In this document: positions 1 to 7,033 of the stretch, in pieces | Layout of the letters: each line of letters starts with the position of its first letter | Numbering within the stretch: position 1 is the stretch's first letter | Origin: Spartobacteria bacterium | GTDB taxonomy: Bacteria > Verrucomicrobiota > Verrucomicrobiia > Chthoniobacterales > Terrimicrobiaceae | Direction of reading: 5' to 3' | Assembly: GCA_947487745.1 (NCBI GenBank) | Contig: CANKXQ010000034.1 | Coordinates: 1 to 9,983 of the forward strand | Length of the DNA: 9,983 nucleotides | Notes under the pieces: model-generated | Databases searched by the model: none | The model's input: the letters and a program-made list of their open reading frames with translations, nothing else | What the model was told of the DNA's origin: nothing | Translations under genes and position numbers: made by a program

Positions 1-882
1 GAGGCAGGCGGGTGAGGTTGAGAAACGCTTGTTGAGTTCCACGAGCATCTCCTGGCGTTTCTTGCCCTCGGCTTGTTTGTAGGCCGAGTAGAGTTCCAGA
101 AGCGTGTAGGAACTGAGGCGGCGGTTGCTTTGGAATTCCTCAAAAAACTTGTCGAGGGCGAGCGGGAACACGCCCTCCTTCATCACGATACCTTGGTGGA
201 TTTTTGAAAAGTCCTCGCTGGCTTTCGCATCGCGCTGTTCGAATCGCGCATCGAACAGTTTGAAGAGCAGGCGCGAGTTGGCCGTGTCGGGAGTAAGTGC
301 CCCTTCCTTGGCAAAAATCATTTTGGACACGCGCGAGTCCTCATTGAGTTCGAAAACCAGAATGTTCCGGAGTTGGTCGCCATCTTTTCCGCCCACATAA
401 ACGCGGCGGTCGGGAAAGGCGTCCACCACCTCGTCGGCCCGGAAAAGCGCGGAGGGGTTGCTTGTGGCCATATCCACCACGGCGCGCGTCATCGCCTGCT
501 CGGCGCGGGGAGCGACCTCGATATTGATCCAGAAACACAATAGGGTCAGAGCGACGGAGATCACAAAAACCGGGGCGCTTACGCGGGGAATGCTCACGCC
601 ATTGGATTTGAGCGCGATCAATTCGCTGTCGGCGGACATGCGGCCGAATACCAAAAGAATCGCCGTGAGAAATCCCCATGGGATCGTAAAGGTGAGGGAA
701 AATGGCAGCACCAACGCCATGAAGCCGAGGACGGTCAGGATCGGCACATCCGGGTTGTTCACGAGGATGTTCAGCAATTCGCGGAAGATATTTCCGAGAA
801 CCAAGACCAAGCTGAGGATCAAGACGCCAAGTCCCGCCGTGACAAGGATGCCGGTGGCGACATGGCGATCGATGATTTTCAT
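1..882 (-). CDS. LptF/LptG (YjgP/YjgQ) family LPS export permease, partial at 3' end
   Basis: Translating the minus strand from the ATG at 882 gives 294 codons with no stop up to the window edge, so the C-terminus is missing. The protein starts MKIIDRHVATGILVT and has hydrophobic segments at about residues 11-31, 48-80 and 102-120. A hallmark segment, RMSADSELIALKSNGVS (81-97), matches the cytoplasmic loop of YjgP/YjgQ permeases. A soluble, probably periplasmic beta-rich region follows (about 125-250). The visible part ends at ELNKRFSTSPACL, where the family's last membrane helices normally begin. Family members form the inner-membrane LptB2FG transporter that extracts lipopolysaccharide and feeds it to LptC/LptA. 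LptF and LptG cannot be told apart from this fragment. The start lies 19 bases after the accA stop codon and has no Shine-Dalgarno sequence, so coupling to accA is likely. Confidence 0.9.
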   Translation of the reverse strand, partial: MKIIDRHVATGILVTAGLGVLILSLVLVLGNIFRELLNILVNNPDVPILTVLGFMALVLPFSLTFTIPWGFLTAILLVFGRMSADSELIALKSNGVSIPRVSAPVFVISVALTLLCFWINIEVAPRAEQAMTRAVVDMATSNPSALFRADEVVDAFPDRRVYVGGKDGDQLRNILVFELNEDSRVSKMIFAKEGALTPDTANSRLLFKLFDARFEQRDAKASEDFSKIHQGIVMKEGVFPLALDKFFEEFQSNRRLSSYTLLELYSAYKQAEGKKRQEMLVELNKRFSTSPACL

Positions 883-900
883 CAGGCGGCGGTCGGACTC

Positions 901-1857
901 TTACTCCTGGAAGATACCCATCTTGCGGAATTTGTCGTAGCGTGCACGGAGGAGTTTATCGACCGGGGTTTTGAGTAGCGTCTGGAGTTCTTTGGAGATG
1001 GCGGATTTGAGGTTTTCAGCCGCCTGCTCGGGATTGCAATGCGCGCCGCCGGCGGGCTCGGGAATGACTCCGTCGACAAGGCCCATTTGGAGCAGGTCGG
1101 GCGAGCTGAGCTTGAGAGCCTCGGCCGCTTCGGGAGCGTGCTTGCGGTGTTTCCAGAGGATGGCAGCGCAGCCTTCGGGGCTGATCACGGAGTAGTAGGC
1201 ATTCTCAAGAATGAGGACACGGTCGGCGACTCCGATGCCGAGAGCCCCGCCTGAACCACCCTCGCCGATCACGATGGAGACGACGGGTGTGCGGAGAGTC
1301 ATCATGTCGCGAATGTTCACGGCGATCGCCTCGGCGATGTGACGCTCCTCGGCCCCCACGCCAGGATAGGCGCCGGGAGTGTCGATGAGGGCCACGACGG
1401 GAAGGCCAAATTTCTCCGCGAGCCGCATGAGACGAAGGGCTTTGCGGTAGCCTTCGGGGTGCGGGCTGCCGAAGTTACGATGCAGATTTTCCTTCATATC
1501 GCGCCCCTTCTGCTGGCCGATCACTACGCAGCGGACGCCATCAATCGAAGCCAGACCGCCGGGCATGGAGGCATCGTCGCCGAAGAGGCGGTCGCCCTTG
1601 AGTTCAACAAAGTCGGTGAACGCCATCCGCACATAATCCAAAAAGAACGGGCGGGCGATGTGGCGCGAAATCTGAACGCGCTGCCAGGCGCTGAGGTTGC
1701 CGTAAATCTGGCCACGCATGGATTCCAACTTATCCTGCATACCGCGAATCTCACCGCCGAGGTCGATATTCCTGTCTTCGGACTGCTTTTTCAGCTCCTC
1801 AATCTTTTGTTCCAGTTCGACGAGGGGTTTTTCAAAATCCAGGGTCTGTTTGTTCAT
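901..1857 (-). CDS. accA: Acetyl-CoA carboxylase carboxyltransferase subunit alpha
   Basis: This 318-residue protein has the usual AccA length (E. coli about 319). With the AccD beta subunit, AccA transfers the carboxyl group from biotin to acetyl-CoA to make malonyl-CoA, the first committed step of fatty acid synthesis in the cytoplasm. The N-terminus has the family's helical segment (about 7-50), then SAWQRVQISRHIARP (56-70) and FVELKGDRLFGDD. The crotonase-fold core shows LIDTPGAYPG (157-166), GAEERHIAEAIA and the glycine-rich IGEGGSGGALGIGVADRV (197-213), followed by SPEGCAAILW. The ATG at 1857 lies 7 bases after the stop of the LysM protein gene and shows no Shine-Dalgarno sequence. accD is not in the window. 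Lying between envelope genes is consistent with co-expression with lipid and wall synthesis (inference). Confidence 0.97.
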   Translation of the reverse strand: MNKQTLDFEKPLVELEQKIEELKKQSEDRNIDLGGEIRGMQDKLESMRGQIYGNLSAWQRVQISRHIARPFFLDYVRMAFTDFVELKGDRLFGDDASMPGGLASIDGVRCVVIGQQKGRDMKENLHRNFGSPHPEGYRKALRLMRLAEKFGLPVVALIDTPGAYPGVGAEERHIAEAIAVNIRDMMTLRTPVVSIVIGEGGSGGALGIGVADRVLILENAYYSVISPEGCAAILWKHRKHAPEAAEALKLSSPDLLQMGLVDGVIPEPAGGAHCNPEQAAENLKSAISKELQTLLKTPVDKLLRARYDKFRKMGIFQE

Positions 1858-1864
1858 GGGCGCG

Positions 1865-2710
1865 TTATTTGATGCTGACGGGTGTGCCGGATTTCACGAG
1901 GGCGTAGATTTCGTCGAAATCCGAGGGGCTAAGAACGATGCCGGACGGAACCGGTGGCGTTGATCCATCCGCTGGCGGAGCAGGCGGGGTGCGGAGCACA
2001 ACATTACCGGGGTTGATGAGAACCGTGCGTTCCGCTTCGGCGTAGTCTTTCGCGCCGAAGGCCACGCGCACCTCGCCTTTGCGGGCGATGCGGTCGATGA
2101 CTTTCGCCTCGAGTTCACCTTTGGAGGCCTGACCAGCAAGGGTCATGGAAACGGCGGGATACTCCTTGAAAAATAGGCCCGCATTCATGAGGGACAAGGT
2201 CGAATTGGCGCGGTCGATCACGAGCGCGGTGTCCACCACGGGAATGAGTAATTGCTGGCCGATCTGAAGATTTATAGAGGTCATTCCATTCGCCCAGTAG
2301 ATCAACTCGGAGTTCGTTTTGAACTGCGACTTGATGCGGTCCAGTGAGTCACCTTTTTTTACCGTGTAGAGGGTGTTTGAGGGCGTCGCGGAGGGATCGC
2401 GGAACAGCGCGAGATTGATGCGGCCTAGGGCGGTGCGGGCCTCGGCTGTTTTGGGAGAGTCGGGGTAGGTGCCCAGGTGGTTTGCGATGGCATCGCGCGC
2501 CTCGACAGTGTTCTGCGCGAGCACCGGCTTGAGCGAATCGAAGGCGGCCAAGGCGGGATGGGGAGTCGGTGCTGGAGTCGGTGTCGGGACGGCTGCTTGC
2601 TCGACGATATCGAGTTTTTTCTCTTTGTAGTAGAGTTCGTAAATGAAGTATCCGCTGCCGCCGAGAATGCCGGCGACGAGAAATAAAATCGTGAGTGCTT
2701 TGATGAACAT
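1865..2710 (-). CDS. Membrane-anchored LysM protein with degenerate L,D-transpeptidase (YkuD)-like domain
   Basis: A 281-residue protein. It begins with an uncleaved-looking hydrophobic anchor (residues 4-25, MFIKALTILFLVAGILGG). A Pro/Thr linker (VPTPTPAPTPHP, 41-52) and a short helical region with TPR-like character (55-103) follow. A LysM domain sits at 114-157 (YTVKKGDSLDRIKSQF to IGQQLLIP) and should bind peptidoglycan glycans. From about 163 the pattern looks like the start of a YkuD domain (VIDRANSTLSLMNAGLFFKEYPAVS), and the end (IVLSPSDFDEIYALVKSGTPVSI) matches the end of such domains. However, the usual SHGC(I/V)R(L/M) catalytic segment is replaced by a proline-rich stretch leading to PSGIVLSP, and the whole protein contains no cysteine. 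It is therefore probably a non-catalytic wall-binding or scaffold protein (inference). It may have its own promoter, since 51 bases separate it from the upstream gene. Confidence 0.8.
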   Translation of the reverse strand: MFIKALTILFLVAGILGGSGYFIYELYYKEKKLDIVEQAAVPTPTPAPTPHPALAAFDSLKPVLAQNTVEARDAIANHLGTYPDSPKTAEARTALGRINLALFRDPSATPSNTLYTVKKGDSLDRIKSQFKTNSELIYWANGMTSINLQIGQQLLIPVVDTALVIDRANSTLSLMNAGLFFKEYPAVSMTLAGQASKGELEAKVIDRIARKGEVRVAFGAKDYAEAERTVLINPGNVVLRTPPAPPADGSTPPVPSGIVLSPSDFDEIYALVKSGTPVSIK

Positions 2711-2761
2711 GATTCGTCGGGAGATGCTATCCGCTGCGCTCTGGAAATGAAAACCCCGAAA

Positions 2762-3286
2762 TCAGGCGAGGCCGCGGCGTTTCCATTCCGCGACATTTTC
2801 GCCTGCCGAGCGCTGGATCATTTCCATGGAGAACTTGAGCAGGCACACTTCCCAGACATCGTCCACACCTGCGATGAGGGCCCGGAAGGGATCATCGCCT
2901 TTTTTCATCTCCTCTTCCATACGGGCGATCGCGTCGTCGAATGGCTCGCGAACGAGTTTCTCGGAGAGGTCGGTTTTGCGGAATTGAAAACCATACCGCA
3001 GAACTCGGGCGGCCGAGGGGTTCGCCTCCAGCCAGTCCGCGAAGTCCCTCGCATCCTCGCCAAAGCCTTCGAGCAGGACCTTGCTGAAATGCGTGGGTGA
3101 AAGAATGCGTGGGCGCTCGGCTTCGATCGTGCCGGACCGGATGCGCACTGTCTCAACCTCGTCGAGCGGCTCGGTGACAAGAGAGAAATGGAACCGCGTG
3201 GTGCCGAAGGTCTCGATGGCGCTTTGTGGCGTCACGACCACCCGCGTGTTCTCCATCGCATATTGAAAATCATGGTCCTTGAACAT
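2762..3286 (-). CDS. Conserved-looking hypothetical protein, 174 aa
   Basis: I do not recognise the function. The 174-residue product starts MFKDHDFQYAMENTRVVV and is soluble, with no signal peptide or membrane segment. The first half looks beta-rich (RVVVTPQSAIETFGTTRFHFSLVTEP). The second half is charged and helical, with DARDFADWLEANPSAARVLRYGFQFRK, then EKLVREPFDDAIARMEEEMKKGDD, and ends with VDDVWEVCLLKFSMEMIQRSAGENVAEWKRRGLA. The start is uncertain: an internal ATG (MENTRV, residue 11, at 3256) is possible, but the N-terminal FKDHDFQYA looks like ordered protein, so the longer form is preferred. There is no Shine-Dalgarno sequence before either. It is read in the same direction as its neighbours, 34 bases after the small membrane protein gene. 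Its position between plsC and accA hints at a housekeeping role shared by the lineage, but that is only inference. Confidence 0.75.
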   Translation of the reverse strand: MFKDHDFQYAMENTRVVVTPQSAIETFGTTRFHFSLVTEPLDEVETVRIRSGTIEAERPRILSPTHFSKVLLEGFGEDARDFADWLEANPSAARVLRYGFQFRKTDLSEKLVREPFDDAIARMEEEMKKGDDPFRALIAGVDDVWEVCLLKFSMEMIQRSAGENVAEWKRRGLA

Positions 3287-3320
3287 CGGGTAAAATTACT
3301 TCGCCGGGCGGGATGTTCAA

Positions 3321-3473
3321 TCAATTAGCGGAAGGCGCCGGACGAACGATGACCTCCACATCGACTTTCGCAGGCGGCAGCGTGAATCGCAGGACAAGCA
3401 GGGAGATATAAAGAAACACCACGGCGGCGGCGAGCCATGGGAGCGGCGAGGAGGCGCGGTCGGTGGAAATCAT
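3321..3473 (-). CDS. Small single-pass membrane protein, 50 aa, overlapping plsC
   Basis: Reading leftward from the ATG at 3473 gives 50 codons and a TGA at 3323-3321. The product begins MISTDRASSPLP, has one strongly hydrophobic segment at about residues 12-30 (PWLAAAVVFLYISLLVLRF), and ends in a short polar tail (TLPPAKVDVEVIVRPAPSAN). Two things argue that it is real. Its start codon overlaps the plsC stop as ATGA, like the three junctions upstream, and it fills a gap in an otherwise packed operon. The topology is probably N-terminus in the cytoplasm and C-terminus outside, but the few charges leave this open. I recognise no family. It could be a small accessory subunit for the neighbouring acyltransferase or another envelope protein (inference). 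Confidence 0.62.
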   Translation of the reverse strand: MISTDRASSPLPWLAAAVVFLYISLLVLRFTLPPAKVDVEVIVRPAPSAN

Positions 3474-4084
3474 GGGAGTTTCAAAGCGCCGATGGCTTGC
3501 ATGACGCGGTTGCTGAGCAGTTGGTATGTCTCGCGGGAGGTATCCGAGATTTCCTCTTCACTAAAATAGATCGGCTCGCCGATGACCACGGTAATCCGGG
3601 AAAGTTGGAAGCGGTGTGCATTTTTCGGAAACGCCTCGTAGGCGCCGAAGATCCGCATGGGCAGCACCGGCGCAGCGGTTTTTGCTATCACCAGTCCGAT
3701 GCCCGCACGGGCTGGCTGGAGGTGTCCATCGACCGAGCGTGTGCCCTCGGGAAAGAGGAGCACGGCATTTCCCTCCTTCACTTTCTTGATGACCTCGCGC
3801 AGAGCGGACATGTCGTTCCCGTCGCGCTCCACCGGGATCACATTCATCGCGGGGAAAAGAGGACCGAAGAAAGGCCATTTCAGAAGAGTTTTGCGCGCGA
3901 GATAATAAACTCCCCGCCTGCTGCAAATGCCCGCCAGCGGCGGATCAAAGAAACTGGAGTGGTTCACCGCGATAAGGAGCGGGCCAGACTCGACCATCCG
4001 CTCCGGATGAATGACACGCATGGAAAAAATCATGCGGGCGAGGAGCTTCGCCAAGTTGTAAAAGATGTTATAGACGATCGTCAT
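3470..4084 (-). CDS. plsC: 1-acyl-sn-glycerol-3-phosphate acyltransferase (PlsC/LPLAT family)
   Basis: A 204-residue member of the lysophospholipid acyltransferase superfamily. These enzymes acylate lysophosphatidic acid at position 2 to give phosphatidic acid, at the inner face of the membrane. Motif I, NHX4D, is NHSSFFD at 41-47 (catalytic His42 and Asp47). The second block is YYLARKTLLKWPFFGP (60-75), motif III is FPEGTRS (111-117), and motif IV is PVLPMRIFG (139-147). The N-terminus has a modest hydrophobic amphipathic segment (about 3-22) that could sit on the membrane. The start codon overlaps the cmk stop (ATGA at 4084-4081) and its stop overlaps the next small gene. A cmk-plsC pair is a familiar bacterial arrangement. 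The exact substrate among LPLAT members is not proven by sequence. Confidence 0.93.
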   Translation of the reverse strand: MTIVYNIFYNLAKLLARMIFSMRVIHPERMVESGPLLIAVNHSSFFDPPLAGICSRRGVYYLARKTLLKWPFFGPLFPAMNVIPVERDGNDMSALREVIKKVKEGNAVLLFPEGTRSVDGHLQPARAGIGLVIAKTAAPVLPMRIFGAYEAFPKNAHRFQLSRITVVIGEPIYFSEEEISDTSRETYQLLSNRVMQAIGALKLP

Positions 4085-4725
4085 GCCGGACGGATTCCGG
4101 ATTTTGAGAGAATTTCCGCCACTTTGTCCACCACGCCTTCGAGTGTGAGGTGCGAGGTGTCGATGACATGTGCGCCGGGTGCGATTTTGAGCGGAGCGTT
4201 GGCCCGGCTGGAGTCCAGTTTGTCACGTTTCTCGATGCTGTCGTTCAGTCCCTGCGCGGCCCTCCGCTGGCGGCGGACCTCGGGCGAGGCGTCGAGATAG
4301 AATTTGTGGGGCGTGTCCGGGAAGACTACAGAACCGATATCGCGACCTTCGCTCACGATCGGGCGTTTCTCTGCAAGCGTTCGGAGTTGTGTATTGACGA
4401 GGCTCCTCACAGAGGGAATGGCGGCGACGGGAGAAACATTCTGGTTCACCTCAATCGTCTGGAGCTCCAGATCGGGCATTTCGGAATTGATGCGAATGAA
4501 TGATTCACCCGCTTCCGTGAATCCGGAATCCACCGACATGCGGTGCACGGCCGCTTCGATGCTTTCCGGATGGGAGGGATCGATCTGCTGCCGGAGAATT
4601 TCCCAGGTCACGGCGCGATACATGGCGCCGGAATTCACGTGCGCGAAGCTGAGACGCCGCGCAAGCCGGGTGGCGACGCTGCTTTTTCCCGAGGCGGCGG
4701 GACCATCGATGGCGATGACGGTCAT
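4081..4725 (-). CDS. cmk: Cytidylate kinase
   Basis: A 214-residue (d)CMP kinase, which phosphorylates CMP and dCMP to the diphosphates with ATP in the cytoplasm. The P-loop is IDGPAASGKSS (residues 6-16). NSGAMYRAVTW (31-41) is the nucleotide-binding segment typical of Cmk, SEGRDIGSVVFPD (125-137) contains the GRDIG motif, and RDKLDSSRANAPLK (167-180) is the conserved arginine-containing segment. The lid between ASPEVRRQRRAAQG and KRDKLDSS seems about ten residues shorter than in many homologues, which explains the total being a little below the usual 220-230. The start overlaps the aroA stop by 4 bases (ATGA at 4725-4722). aroA-cmk linkage is common in bacteria, where rpsA often follows; here plsC follows instead. 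Confidence 0.96.
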   Translation of the reverse strand: MTVIAIDGPAASGKSSVATRLARRLSFAHVNSGAMYRAVTWEILRQQIDPSHPESIEAAVHRMSVDSGFTEAGESFIRINSEMPDLELQTIEVNQNVSPVAAIPSVRSLVNTQLRTLAEKRPIVSEGRDIGSVVFPDTPHKFYLDASPEVRRQRRAAQGLNDSIEKRDKLDSSRANAPLKIAPGAHVIDTSHLTLEGVVDKVAEILSKSGIRPA

Positions 4726-6155
4726 GATGCGGGAGTTCTCACGGCGGATGTGCCGCTGCCTTTCAGGCCGGACAGAACCTCGGTGCGATTTTTAATGCGA
4801 CCGCCTTTTTGAATATGCAAGAGAGCCTCCGCAAAGCCGGGGTAGGAGGTGTTCACGCACGCAGTGTCTTCGATAATTGTTTCGCCCTCCGCAAAAAGTC
4901 CGGCAACCGCGAAGGCCATGGCAATGCGGTGGTCATGGTGGCAAGGCAGGCGCGCGCCTTTGATCGGACTGCCTCCCGTGATTGCCATGCCGTCGGGAAA
5001 TTCCTCCACCTGCACACCCATCGCGCGCAGATTCGCAGCGACAGCAGCAATGCGGTCGGTCTCCTTCACACGCAATTCGGAGGCGTCGCGGATCACAGTC
5101 GTGCCCTGCGCCAGCGCGGCTGCCACGGCGAGAATGGGAATTTCATCAATGACATTCGGGATTTCCGCTCCCGCGATCGTCGTGGCGCGGAGAGTCGTGC
5201 CCTTGATGTCGATATTGCCAACCGGCTCGCCGCTGAGGGAGGTTTCGATGACCTCGCGGATGCGCGCGCCCATGCGAACGAGGACATCAATGATGCCCGT
5301 GCGGGTGGGATTCAGGCCGACATCCTTCACCAAAAGTCGAGAGCCCGGTTGTGCGGCGGAGGCGACCAGCCAGAAGGCGGCGCTGGAGATGTCTCCGGGA
5401 ACCGTGAAATCCATCGACTCCGGAACTTGGCCGCCCTCCACGGTCGTGCGGATTTCGACGAGGCGGCGGTCCTTGGGAGAGTTTTTATTTTCCCAAACCT
5501 CCTCGCGTTTCGATTTGATGAGAAAATAATCGAACATTTTCTCGGTATGGTCGCGCGAGCGGACATTCTCGATCACTGTGGTGGAGCCTTTGGCAAAGAG
5601 GCCGGCGAGGAGAATCGCGCTTTTGACCTGCGCGCTGGCGACCGGAGTGCGGTAGGTGATGCCTTCCAGATTGCCATGGCCCTCGACCACAAGCGGCGGG
5701 CAGCATTTTTCGCCCTCCGCGTGGAGATTCGCCCCCATGAGGCGCAGTGGATCGATGACGCGTTGCATCGGGCGCTTCGACAGGGATGGGTCGCCGGTGA
5801 GGCGGGAGGTGAAACTCTGCGCGGCGAGGATGCCCGACATGAGCCGCATCGTGGTGCCCGAGTTGCCGCAGTCGATATCGCCGAACGGCTTGGTGAAACG
5901 ACCGGACACACCTTCCACGATGAGTGTTCCAGGCTCAGGGGCTTCGATGAAAACTCCGAGCTGACGCATGGCGGCGGCAGTGCTGCGACAATCTTCGCCC
6001 TCAAGGAAATTGCGAATCACGCAAGTGCCGTTCGAGAGGGCAGCGAGCATGACAGCGCGGTGGGAGATGCTTTTGTCGGGCGGAACCGCGATTTCGGTGT
6101 CGATGAGTGCCGCGCGGCGGGATGAGAGAGAGTAAGTGTCCTTGTTTGCCTTCAT
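4722..6155 (-). CDS. aroA: 3-phosphoshikimate 1-carboxyvinyltransferase (EPSP synthase), class II-like
   Basis: This enzyme joins shikimate-3-phosphate and phosphoenolpyruvate in the sixth step of the shikimate pathway. Family motifs are PPDKSISHRAVMLAAL (25-40), DCGNSGTTMRLMSG (95-108), SLSKRPMQRVIDPL (124-137), TPVASAQVKSAILLAGL (170-186), RSRDHTEKMFDYF (199-211), PGDISSAAFW (253-262), LNPTRTGIIDVL (281-292), IDEIPILAVAAA (336-347), ELRVKETDRIAA (360-371) and DHRIAMAFAVAGL (408-420). RDHTE, SAQVK and NPTR are motifs reported for class II enzymes (CP4 and Bacillus type). The length, 477, exceeds the usual roughly 430: there is a charged segment about 214-232 (KSKREEVWENKNSPKDRR) and a polar C-terminal tail about 453-477. 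Glycine is kept at the position of E. coli Gly96, and leucine replaces Pro101. The start overlaps tyrA by ATGA. Confidence 0.96.
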   Translation of the reverse strand: MKANKDTYSLSSRRAALIDTEIAVPPDKSISHRAVMLAALSNGTCVIRNFLEGEDCRSTAAAMRQLGVFIEAPEPGTLIVEGVSGRFTKPFGDIDCGNSGTTMRLMSGILAAQSFTSRLTGDPSLSKRPMQRVIDPLRLMGANLHAEGEKCCPPLVVEGHGNLEGITYRTPVASAQVKSAILLAGLFAKGSTTVIENVRSRDHTEKMFDYFLIKSKREEVWENKNSPKDRRLVEIRTTVEGGQVPESMDFTVPGDISSAAFWLVASAAQPGSRLLVKDVGLNPTRTGIIDVLVRMGARIREVIETSLSGEPVGNIDIKGTTLRATTIAGAEIPNVIDEIPILAVAAALAQGTTVIRDASELRVKETDRIAAVAANLRAMGVQVEEFPDGMAITGGSPIKGARLPCHHDHRIAMAFAVAGLFAEGETIIEDTACVNTSYPGFAEALLHIQKGGRIKNRTEVLSGLKGSGTSAVRTPAS

Positions 6156-7033
6156 GTGGCTTGTGGCTGGCTGGCCCGGAGAGTCCGGGCATCTGCAAGA
6201 AACGCCTCCACGGCGCTCCGGTTGCCGCTTTCGAGGCCGAGTTTCAGCGTCTTGAGCGCGGTTTGCAAGTCATGGATTCCGTTTAAAACCTCGGCACTGT
6301 TATCGAGGAAAATTTCCGCCCAGAGTCCTTCGGCCCCCCCAGCGATGCGGGTCGAGTCTCGATAGCCCCCGCCGGCAAGACGGACAAGCGAGGGGTCCGC
6401 TCCCAGCGCGGCGTGAACGAGGGCAGCGGCGGCGGCGTGGGGAAGGTGGCTGATGCGTGCCATGGCACGGTCGTGGGCCTCGGGAGACATTTCCTGAAGC
6501 GTGCAGCCCGCCGTAGTCCACAACTCAGCAGCCAAATTTCTCGCCGATGGATCGGTGAGCGGCGTGGGAGTGAGAATACAAACCGCGCCGTCATATAAAG
6601 TCTCGCGGCCCGCGCGGATGCCGCTCTGTTCAGAGCCCGCCATGGGATGCGCCCCGATGAAACGTCCACCGAAAACCTCCTGAAGCCGTGTAACGATTTT
6701 GCCTTTCACGCTGCCGGCATCGGTCACAACAGCATGCTGAGGCAGATGATTTCTGAGTTCTGGGCCGATGGATTCGATCGCGTGCGGCGAGAGACACAGG
6801 ACGGCAATGTCGGAATCCGCAACAGCTGCGGCTAGGTCATGCGAAACGCGGCAGTCGGGAAGGAGCGAAGCCGCCTCGAGCGCAGCCTCCTCGCGACGCG
6901 CCCAGATGGAAATATCCCGAAATGGACCCGACCTGCGCAACGCCATCGCGAGCGAGCCGCCGATGAGGCCAGGTCCAAGGATGGTGACGCGCCGGTTCAG
7001 GGCACCAGAAAAATCTTGCCCGAGTAGGGGCAT
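6152..7033 (-). CDS. tyrA: Prephenate (or arogenate) dehydrogenase
   Basis: A 293-residue monofunctional TyrA without a chorismate mutase or ACT domain. It oxidatively decarboxylates prephenate (or arogenate) towards tyrosine, using NAD(P)+. The Rossmann nucleotide-binding site is VTILGPGLIGGSLAMAL (16-32). VVTDAGSVKG (102-111) and IGAHPMAGSEQSG (126-138) are the conserved substrate and catalytic blocks, ISHLPHAAAAAL (194-205) carries the conserved histidine pair, and GGGYRDSTRIA (221-231) is a late family motif. Which of prephenate or arogenate is used, and NAD versus NADP, cannot be read from this. The chosen ATG at 7033 lies inside the end of the upstream lipoprotein gene (37-base overlap) and is preceded by GAGGTGA one base away, the best Shine-Dalgarno-like sequence in the window, though closer than usual. 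aroA follows by an ATGA overlap, fitting a shared aromatic amino-acid role. Confidence 0.94.
   Translation of the reverse strand: MPLLGQDFSGALNRRVTILGPGLIGGSLAMALRRSGPFRDISIWARREEAALEAASLLPDCRVSHDLAAAVADSDIAVLCLSPHAIESIGPELRNHLPQHAVVTDAGSVKGKIVTRLQEVFGGRFIGAHPMAGSEQSGIRAGRETLYDGAVCILTPTPLTDPSARNLAAELWTTAGCTLQEMSPEAHDRAMARISHLPHAAAAALVHAALGADPSLVRLAGGGYRDSTRIAGGAEGLWAEIFLDNSAEVLNGIHDLQTALKTLKLGLESGNRSAVEAFLADARTLRASQPQAT

Noticed and set aside
341..940. Short frames on both strands within the LptF/LptG region
   Set aside because: The true frame runs from 882 through position 1 with hydrophobic segments and a family motif; the others are shadows.
3437..4300. 287-codon open frame on the plus strand opposite plsC and cmk
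   Set aside because: Antisense shadow of two well-supported genes, with no recognisable domain.
4809..6125. 438-codon open frame on the plus strand opposite aroA
   Set aside because: It lies fully antisense to a clear EPSP synthase; its composition (Ala/Arg/His/Asp-rich, no motifs) is what a GC-biased third codon position produces on the opposite strand.
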